The notes below the pieces were generated by a model. It was not told the DNA's origin, searched no databases, and saw only the letters and a list, made by a program, of their open reading frames with translations. Made by a program: the position numbers and the translations under genes. From the NCBI GenBank assembly GCA_050486105.1, contig JBJHCR010000327.1, positions 1-7,034 of the forward strand: a DNA stretch of 7,034 nucleotides. Reading direction: 5' to 3'. Below, piece after piece: positions 1 through 5,282 of the stretch. The DNA is from JAEXNA01 sp050486105 (lineage in GTDB: Bacteria > Vulcanimicrobiota > Xenobia > Xenobiales > JADMJV01). Numbering within the stretch: the first letter of the stretch is position 1; each line of letters starts with the position of its first letter.

Positions 1-2
1 GC

Positions 3-122
3 CGGAAAGGGACTGAGGAGCAGCGAGGCAAGACTGCGATCTTTGCCTTCTCTTTGTGGGTTCTTTTCTCCGTCCTCAGTAGCGGGCTCTACTACGCCGC
101 AAGACTGTGGACAGGTCCTTAA
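3..122 (+). CDS. C-terminal end of a probable membrane protein (partial)
   Basis: Frame 3 is open from the left edge to a TAA at 120-122 and gives 39 residues. The visible peptide starts with a charged stretch (RKGTEEQRGK), continues with a hydrophobic segment of about 20 residues (AIFAFSLWVLFSVLSSGLYY), and ends AARLWTGP. This looks like a final or tail-anchoring membrane helix with positive residues on both sides. About two thirds of the codons end in G or C, in line with coding use. I do not recognise the family. The stop codon TAA lies on the first bases of the terminal inverted repeat of the neighbouring RNA element, so the present C-terminus may have been set by that element's insertion. 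Two other frames are also open over this short stretch, so the call rests on the membrane-helix pattern. Confidence 0.4.
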   Translation, partial: RKGTEEQRGKTAIFAFSLWVLFSVLSSGLYYAARLWTGP

Positions 123-143
123 AGTGCTCGCCTCATGGTTCTG
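120..143 (+). repeat. Left arm of terminal inverted repeat of the RNA element
   Basis: This arm is the reverse complement of 332-355 at 23 of 24 positions; the exception is C134 opposite A341. The outermost 13 bp (120-132 with 343-355) are perfect, and G356 could add a wobble pair with T119. I see no target-site duplication in the bases outside the arms. Confidence 0.9.
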
Positions 144-331
144 AATGTCAAAGACGGGTACCCGCCCGCAGGGTCGGGTACCCAACGAAGTTGGGTGGCA
201 GGCGCCCGTCTGGGACTTCGCAACGTCTTCGACTCGAGGAGGGTCGAGCGCGCGGGTGCCCTCTGGGCATTCGACATCCATAAGCGAGGCACGACAACCC
301 CAGACGGGATGGATCTGTGCTCAGTGGGGTG

Positions 332-355
332 CAGAACCATAAGGCGAGCACTTTA
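332..355 (-). repeat. Right arm of terminal inverted repeat of the RNA element
   Basis: This arm pairs with 120-143. It is followed by GTATTAGG rather than a T-run, so the long stem is not a classic intrinsic terminator. It more likely closes a structured RNA or marks the element ends. Confidence 0.9.
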
Positions 356-399
356 GTATTAGGGACCACTATGATGGTGCCAAAATAGTCCGCAAAAGC

Positions 400-429
400 T
401 TGGAATGCCTTGCTATGATATGGTAGAAT
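400..429 (+). promoter_or_regulatory. Possible sigma70-type promoter for the FtsH-like gene
   Basis: TTGGAA at 400-405 and TAGAAT at 424-429 are separated by 18 bases, and TGG directly precedes the -10 hexamer (extended -10 form). They match consensus at 4 of 6 and 5 of 6 positions. Transcription would start near 436, just before the third candidate ATG at 441. If real, this would make 441 the translation start, with almost no leader. An overlapping TGCTATGAT at 411-419 is a second -10 candidate. The call rests on sequence pattern only. Confidence 0.25.
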
Positions 430-2264
430 CCTCGCACCGGATGAACGTCGACGGAAGCCTCAAGGCACCTACACAAAAAAGTTGGGGACAAGCAAAAGTC
501 GCCTCCTCGATTTCTTTGCCCGGCCCTTCAAATCCATCGGTCGCCTCCGACCCCCAGAATCTGACCTCCGATGATCAAGTGAACCTCACTTCGTCTGTGC
601 CCTTGAACCCTGACGATCTGCTTCGCCAACTCACCGAGCAAGCCATCAAGGCCGGGCTTTCGGGGCAGCTCTTGGGAGCTCTCGGCGCAGCATTGCAAGT
701 CCAGACTTCCGATAGACCTCCCCTGTTTCAAGAGATCCAAGGAAGCTCGATCCGGCTTAGTGATGTTGGGGGACTGCCCGATGCCAAAAGAGAGTTCTCC
801 TCTTTGGTTCACGCCTTGACCCCTCGCGAGGAGGGACTCCTCAGTGATCAGCAGGCGCGCAAGTCCCCTAACCCTCCCCATCGAAGCTACCTGATCCACG
901 GTTGGAGTGGCACGGGCAAGTCCCATCTGGTCCAAGCGGTGGCCGGGGAGGTTTCCGATCTTGGAATACCGGTTTTTGAAGCTTCGGCTGCGGTGATTGC
1001 CGAACACTCCAGCCAAGAAGGGAACAGTTCCTCTCTCCATCGCCTTTTTGGTGCGGCCCGAGAGCGGGCCCTACAGTCTGAGTCGAAAACCGCCGTGGTG
1101 ATCATTGAAGATGTCGATGTACTCCTTCCAGCACGCAACGGCGATCAGGATTTGGCCAACCAGAGGGTGTCTCGCTTCCAGTGGGAGATGGACCAATTGG
1201 CTAAGGATCCCGAAGCTACGGTCGTGGTCCTCGGAACCACCAGCCGGAAGGATGTTCTCGATGCCTCGGCCGCGAACCGATTTTCTAAGGATATTCCTCT
1301 TCAGAATCCCAGGGATGCCACCGAACGCTTGGAGATACTTGAAAAGATCTCCGAGCAGCAAGGGTGGATTCCGGCATCTGCTGACCTCTTGAGCGACCTG
1401 GCTCAGTCCATGCCTGGTCGAAGCATACGAGAACTCCATCAAGTCCTGAAGGAAGCCTCGTTGAAGACCGAACCTGGCCAGCCCATCGGCAAGAAAGAGC
1501 TGGTCGATGCCAAGCTCACCCACTTCTATGGCCCGGCAAAAGAGTTGAACAACCCTGAATGGTTCTTCCGCCTGTCGGTGGCTCACGAACTTGGACACGC
1601 CGTGATTCGCCACTGTCTGGACCAGATGGCCGAGCTCGACCAGCAGCCTTGGGCCAAGCCTCAGGCCATCGATCAGTTGGTCTTCCAACCCAGAGGTGGC
1701 TCTTCGGCTTCGGTGTCCTTGAAATACAGCGGAAACCCAAGCAAGACCTTCGAGTACTATTTCGCGGAGATCGCCTCCAATTTTGGTGGCAGAGCGGCAG
1801 AGCATCTGTTTGGGGAAGGGCACGTCAGCGCTGGTCCCGGGAATGATATTGAATTTGCCAGCAATTTAGCCACCGAAGCGGTGACCCAGAAGGGGATGGG
1901 ACGAGAGACCGGTCCGATTAACCCAAATTTCGCACAAATCCCTTCAGATCGGGTTTCCTCGGATGTGGATCGCCTCACCAAACTGGCGGATAAGTCCTCC
2001 ATGGCCATGGTGAGTTTCTATCGAGATTTTATCAGTGAACTCACCGACCAAACTGTAGAGATCGCAGGGCATGGTAGGGTCGAAGATTTGATCTTGGACG
2101 GTCGGGACTTCCACCAGCGCTTGAAGGACTGGGAGTCGGATCGAGGACCCCAACTGAGCCAACTGCAAGAGCAAATCAGGGCCTGGCGAGATGAGGCACG
2201 ACCCAACTTGCCCCAAACCTGGGAGCAGGTTTCCGATCCCAGAGCCCCGATCTTTGAGGGGTGA
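405..2264 (+). CDS. Soluble FtsH-like AAA+ ATPase / M41 zinc metallopeptidase
   Basis: The 619-residue product would unfold and degrade proteins using ATP. Residues 1-115 are low complexity without a membrane helix, whereas true FtsH has two N-terminal membrane segments; a cytosolic enzyme is inferred. The AAA+ module starts near IRLSDVGGL (116). It has Walker A GWSGTGKS (166-173), Walker B VVIIEDVD (231-238), an arginine-finger-like NRF (291-293) and sensor-2-like PGRSIREL (337-344). Walker B reads ED where FtsH has DE, and the FVG-type aromatic pore loop is not seen around 190-210. The M41 domain has the zinc motif HELGH (394-398) and a third-ligand candidate in GPGND (477-481), preceded by GGRAAEHLFG (461-470) as in FtsH. 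ATGs at 405, 420 and 441 are all possible starts and none has a good ribosome binding site. The gene stands alone between the RNA element and a convergent pyk fragment. The family call is firm; the substrate is unknown. Confidence 0.88.
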   Translation: MPCYDMVESSHRMNVDGSLKAPTQKSWGQAKVASSISLPGPSNPSVASDPQNLTSDDQVNLTSSVPLNPDDLLRQLTEQAIKAGLSGQLLGALGAALQVQTSDRPPLFQEIQGSSIRLSDVGGLPDAKREFSSLVHALTPREEGLLSDQQARKSPNPPHRSYLIHGWSGTGKSHLVQAVAGEVSDLGIPVFEASAAVIAEHSSQEGNSSSLHRLFGAARERALQSESKTAVVIIEDVDVLLPARNGDQDLANQRVSRFQWEMDQLAKDPEATVVVLGTTSRKDVLDASAANRFSKDIPLQNPRDATERLEILEKISEQQGWIPASADLLSDLAQSMPGRSIRELHQVLKEASLKTEPGQPIGKKELVDAKLTHFYGPAKELNNPEWFFRLSVAHELGHAVIRHCLDQMAELDQQPWAKPQAIDQLVFQPRGGSSASVSLKYSGNPSKTFEYYFAEIASNFGGRAAEHLFGEGHVSAGPGNDIEFASNLATEAVTQKGMGRETGPINPNFAQIPSDRVSSDVDRLTKLADKSSMAMVSFYRDFISELTDQTVEIAGHGRVEDLILDGRDFHQRLKDWESDRGPQLSQLQEQIRAWRDEARPNLPQTWEQVSDPRAPIFEG

Positions 2265-2335
2265 AGGCTCCTTGAGGGTCCGTTGATTGGGCCAGCCAGC
2301 AGCCTCCTAGGGCGTGTAGGTTTATCTATGGTTTC
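2265..2335. other. Short breakpoint region between the FtsH-like gene and the pyk fragment
   Basis: These 71 bases after the FtsH-like stop encode nothing recognisable. A weak imperfect hairpin can form at about 2266-2281, but no T-run follows, so it is not a convincing terminator. In none of the three minus-strand frames does pyruvate kinase homology continue, so the rearrangement boundary lies near 2330-2338. Confidence 0.5.
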
Positions 2336-2509
2336 GTGCCGTCCGTGGGACATATTGAGACGAGAGACGTTAGCACCCGCCTCAATCATCCGTTCGATGG
2401 TCTCACTCTGATGGGAAGCCGGCCCAAGGGTGGCCAAGATCTTCGTACGGCGGTTCTTCAGTTTGATGACAGATTTCTCAAGGCCCACCGGCACAACATC
2501 CAGACCCAC
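2336..2509 (-). pseudogene. pyk: Pyruvate kinase N-terminal fragment (truncated pyk)
   Basis: The minus-strand frame beginning at the GTG at 2507-2509 encodes RRTKILATLGPAS (residues 20-32) and EAGANVSRLNMSHGRHE (43-59). This is the conserved first beta-strand and loop region of pyruvate kinase (phosphoenolpyruvate plus ADP to pyruvate plus ATP, last step of glycolysis). Homology stops at about residue 58. The frame stays open to 2018, but that part is antisense to the FtsH-like gene and has no pyruvate kinase features. The catalytic lysine, the metal-binding region, the B domain and the C-terminal domain are all missing, so the remnant cannot be an active enzyme. AAGAAAGG at 2520-2527 could be its ribosome binding site. 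The first 19 residues are longer than is usual for the family, so a later start is possible. The fragment lies about 70 bases after the hybrid kinase stop on the same strand, so pyk may once have followed the signalling operon. Confidence 0.8.
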
Positions 2510-2580
2510 CGAGAAGAGGCCTTTCTTAAACGAGCTACTGCCCGCTGAGAGACAGGCAAAAGAACAAAGCCCAAAGACCC

Positions 2581-4908
2581 TCAGCAGAGCAATCTGTCCA
2601 AGCGGCTGACCAACTCCGAAATCTTGAACGGCTTCCCTAGCATTCTATTCCTCAAGAAGTGGTGACAGCCGTTTCCCTGGTCCAGTTCTTCTCCCGAAAG
2701 TAGGAGGGCTTTCTGCGCCAGGTGGGGGTCGTGGTGGTCGGCGAGCCATTGGATGAAATCGGTTCCCAGGCCGTCTCCCAGATTCTGATCGCAGAGGACG
2801 GCGGAGAAGGTTGAACCGTTTGTCACCGCGTTTCGCGCCTCGGTGACCCCCTCGGCCGTGGTCACCGGATACCCCTTGCGGGTGAGGGCGCGTTGCAGCA
2901 AAGACCTGATGGCGGGGTCGTCATCGACCACCAGGATCGGATGGTTCTCAGGGTTCGGGCTGGGGGAGGGTGCTCTCTTGGCCGTCGCGAGAGTGCGTCC
3001 CACCCCTTCGAGCAATTCCTGATTAGAATAAGGCTTGGGTAGGATCTCAGGCCAGCCTTCCGGCCTTTTCGGCTCGATCTCAGGCCAGTGATCCACGTAG
3101 CCTGACATCAGCAGAAGCGCTGCCTCCGGGGCTAGTTCAGCGGCCAAATTCACCACCTCAAACCCGCTGCCTTCGGGAAGAACAATGTCGGACAGCACCA
3201 GGTCTAGCTGTTTAGCGTGTTTCTTGATAAGGTCGGCGGCAGCCGTTCCGTCTTCGGCCACCATGACTTGATAGTCGGCGCTCTCCAAGACGCGGCGCGA
3301 AGTTTCCCGGATCCCTTCTTCGTCTTCCACCAGCAATATGGTGGCGCCGGACGGTGCTCTGCTGGCCCGGACCTCAGGGGAGTCCCCCACGGGTGGGCTT
3401 TCCTCTGGGTACGACGGGAGCACAATAGTGAATGTCGTTCCCTGCCCAAGCCGGCTCTTCACCTGGATCTCGCCGCTCAGCTGTTGCACGATGCCGTAGC
3501 AGGTGGCCAAGCCCAAGCCCGTACCCTTTCCGGGGGCTTTGGTGGTGAAGAACGGTTGGAAAATCCTTCTTCGAACCGACTCCTCCATCCCTACTCCGGT
3601 GTCGGTCACCGATAGCTCGATCCAAGCCTCTTGGTCGGAGGACTCCGAGGAGATTCGATGGACGGTGATGGAGAGCGTGCCTCCTTGGGGCATGGCGTCC
3701 CGGGCGTTGACTGCCAAGTTCAAGAGCACTTGATCCATCTGGATGGGGTCTGCCAAGACCACCGATGGGCTCTCGGAGATGGTCAGTTTCAAGGCCACCC
3801 CGCCCCCAAGAGTGCGCTCCAGAAGGCTCTTCATGCCTTTCACACTCTGGTTGAGATCCAGGGGGTAAAGTTTCACCGGCTGCCGGCGGGAAAAGGCCAA
3901 GAGTTGTCGGGTCAGTCCGGCTGCTCGCTCCGCCGACTGCAAGATCCCTTCTGCGTCGGTCCGTCGCTCATCGCCGGCGGGCAAGGAGTCGAGGAGGAAG
4001 GAAGAGTGGCTCATGATGGCGGTGAGCAAATTGTTGAAATCGTGGGCCACTCCCCCGGCCAGTTGCCCCAGGGCTTCCATCTTCTGCTTTTGCGCTAGCG
4101 ACTGCTCCAGTTCTCGGCGCTCGGTGACATCGGTGGCAAAGAGAAGTATGCGAGGTTGGTCGGCGTAATGACTCGAAAGCCTGCGCACGCGAGCCTGGTA
4201 GCCTCGGGTATTACCCGCCACGGGTTGGGTCTCCAAGGTGAACTCCAGGACCTCTTCACTCTCAGCGGATCGCAAGATCATCTCACGGGTCTGCTCTCGG
4301 TCGGAGGGAGAAACAAAGTCAAAGATGGTAGCACCCACAGGAGGCACATCGTAGCCCTGGGGCGAGCGGTTCAAATAATGGACCGTACCCTCCGGAGAGA
4401 GGAGGAAGATCAGATCCGGGGCGGTCTGCAGCAGGGCCTGATACTGCTCGGTTCTCCGGGACACCGCGATTTCCAGCTCCTCCTGTCGGAGTTTGAGGGC
4501 ATCTTGGGCGCGCTTCATGCGGAGTAGGTTCTTCACCCGGCAAGCCAACTCGTGCCGGTTGACCGGCTTGGTCAGGAAATCCATGGCTCCCCGGCTCAAG
4601 GCTTCCAGGTGAGTTTTGTGATCGTCCAAGGCGGTCACCACGATGACCGGAAGGTCCGGGAGCAGGCGTTTTTCGTGAAGTCTCTCTAGAACGGTGAGGC
4701 CGTCTATCTCGGGCATCATCAGATCCAGAAGAACGAGATCTGCCGGCTCCTTCTCCAGAAGGGCCAAGGCCTCCCCACCTCCTGTGGCTAGAAGCGGTTC
4801 CTGCCCGAGCCAGGTCACCAGTCCCTGCATGAGCTTGCGGTTGGGGGCCTCATCATCGACAATCAAAATCCGGGCAGGGGAAGGGTGATCGTTGGTGGAG
4901 GGGGTCAC
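2581..4908 (-). CDS. Hybrid sensor histidine kinase, REC-PAS-HisKA-HATPase-REC-REC
   Basis: The 775-residue product is predicted cytoplasmic, with no membrane helix. An N-terminal receiver (about 12-130) has the acidic pair D18/D19, phospho-acceptor D62 in LLDLMMP, T92 and K114. A helical, probably coiled-coil linker (130-160) leads to a PAS sensor domain (about 155-262). HisKA carries the phospho-accepting H289 in GGVAHDFNNLLT. The ATPase domain shows N-box NLAVNARDAM (397-406), G1 DTGVG (436-440), F-box QPFFTTK (451-457) and G2 GTGLGL (462-467). Two C-terminal receivers follow, about 523-640 (D574, K625) and 657-775 (D707, K759). REC3 has NLGDG where a proline-containing loop is normal. It starts at GTG 4906-4908, overlaps the upstream receiver gene by four bases, and has GAGAGGAG nine bases upstream. 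An internal phosphorelay H289 to D574/D707 is inferred, with the N-terminal receiver letting another kinase tune it. The signal sensed by PAS is unknown. Confidence 0.95.
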   Translation of the reverse strand: MTPSTNDHPSPARILIVDDEAPNRKLMQGLVTWLGQEPLLATGGGEALALLEKEPADLVLLDLMMPEIDGLTVLERLHEKRLLPDLPVIVVTALDDHKTHLEALSRGAMDFLTKPVNRHELACRVKNLLRMKRAQDALKLRQEELEIAVSRRTEQYQALLQTAPDLIFLLSPEGTVHYLNRSPQGYDVPPVGATIFDFVSPSDREQTREMILRSAESEEVLEFTLETQPVAGNTRGYQARVRRLSSHYADQPRILLFATDVTERRELEQSLAQKQKMEALGQLAGGVAHDFNNLLTAIMSHSSFLLDSLPAGDERRTDAEGILQSAERAAGLTRQLLAFSRRQPVKLYPLDLNQSVKGMKSLLERTLGGGVALKLTISESPSVVLADPIQMDQVLLNLAVNARDAMPQGGTLSITVHRISSESSDQEAWIELSVTDTGVGMEESVRRRIFQPFFTTKAPGKGTGLGLATCYGIVQQLSGEIQVKSRLGQGTTFTIVLPSYPEESPPVGDSPEVRASRAPSGATILLVEDEEGIRETSRRVLESADYQVMVAEDGTAAADLIKKHAKQLDLVLSDIVLPEGSGFEVVNLAAELAPEAALLLMSGYVDHWPEIEPKRPEGWPEILPKPYSNQELLEGVGRTLATAKRAPSPSPNPENHPILVVDDDPAIRSLLQRALTRKGYPVTTAEGVTEARNAVTNGSTFSAVLCDQNLGDGLGTDFIQWLADHHDPHLAQKALLLSGEELDQGNGCHHFLRNRMLGKPFKISELVSRLDRLLC

Positions 4909-5282
4909 GGAGTGGGGCTCCTCTCAAGCAGGCGATCCACCACTTCCAAGAAGGAGCGATAACGCAGGGGTTTGGGTAGATAGGCGTCGCATCCCCCGTC
5001 CTTAAAGCGCTTCTCGTCACCCGGCATGGCGTGAGCTGTGAGCACCAGCACCGGAATGGAGCGGGTGAGCGCATCACTCTTTAGGAGTCGAGTGGCGGTC
5101 AACCCGTCGGTGCCGGGCATCTGTATGTCCATGACTATCAAATCGGGTTTGTGCTCCCGAGCCATGGGAATGCCTTCATCAGCGCTTTTGGCCTCCAACA
5201 CTTCGTGCCCCGCTCTTCGGAGAAGATCACAGGCCAGCTTCCGGTTGGCGGCATTGTCTTCTACCACCAAGACTTTGCTCAC
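4905..5282 (-). CDS. Single-domain response regulator, DivK/CheY-like
   Basis: The 125-residue product consists of one receiver domain and no output domain. The acidic pair is E8/D9 in VLVVEDN, the phospho-acceptor is D52 in VMDIQMP, the switch residue is T82 in LTAHAM, and the lysine is K104 in LPKPL. The sequence style (VEDNAANRKLACDLL, then IQMPGTDGL) is that of DivK-type regulators, which act by protein-protein contact or shuttle phosphate between kinases. It starts at GTG 5280-5282 with GGAGGT six bases upstream. Its start overlaps the stop of the four-receiver gene by four bases (GTGA), and its stop overlaps the hybrid kinase start in the same way. Its likely role is a diffusible carrier between the neighbouring kinases and receivers; this is inferred from position and size. 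Confidence 0.95.
   Translation of the reverse strand: MSKVLVVEDNAANRKLACDLLRRAGHEVLEAKSADEGIPMAREHKPDLIVMDIQMPGTDGLTATRLLKSDALTRSIPVLVLTAHAMPGDEKRFKDGGCDAYLPKPLRYRSFLEVVDRLLERSPTP
4918..4925 (-). promoter_or_regulatory. Ribosome binding site of the hybrid kinase
   Basis: GAGAGGAG on the minus strand lies nine bases before the GTG at 4906-4908. It supports that GTG as the start and lies inside the end of the preceding receiver gene. Confidence 0.7.

Larger units (their letters stand above)
120..355 (+). ncRNA. Large structured RNA element, HEARO / IscB omega-RNA-like, without nuclease ORF
   Basis: No convincing protein is encoded here, but the segment folds heavily. The ends pair over 24 bp (120-143 with 332-355, one C-A mismatch). 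Inside, 152-158 pairs with 205-211 and encloses two hairpins, 159-180 and 181-195 (six pairs, GAA loop). More hairpins lie at 229-247 and 256-270. In the 3' third, 276-281 can pair with 309-314 while 297-301 (ACCCC) pairs with 326-330 (GGGGT); these cross, which implies a pseudoknot. The dense multi-hairpin layout, the pseudoknot and a motif AUAAGCGAGG followed by ACAACC near 280-300 resemble HEARO RNAs, now known as omega-RNAs guiding IscB nucleases. ATGA occurs at 371-374, and HEARO elements are reported to sit just before ATGA or GTGA. The family call is from memory of omega-RNA sequences, without a covariance search. No IscB gene is in the window. If correct, the guide would be the bases just left of 120 and transcription would run rightward. 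Confidence 0.55.

Noticed and set aside
120..355. Simple MITE or intrinsic terminator explanation for the inverted repeat
   Set aside because: No target-site duplication flanks the arms, no T-run follows the stem, and the interior has rich independent structure. A MITE origin is not fully excluded.
119..369. Four ORFs of 65-73 codons on both strands across the structured element
   Set aside because: They overlap each other in mirror fashion because the segment is a terminal inverted repeat; none has a recognisable domain or a ribosome binding site.
528..1040. 170-codon minus-strand ORF
   Set aside because: It is a shadow of the AAA+ coding region with no recognisable motif.
1071..1823. 250-codon minus-strand ORF
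   Set aside because: It is antisense to the FtsH-like gene, whose frame has clear AAA+ and zinc-peptidase motifs; no family features are seen in the antisense product.
2336..2548. 70-codon plus-strand ORF
   Set aside because: It is antisense to the pyruvate kinase fragment, whose minus-strand translation is clearly homologous.
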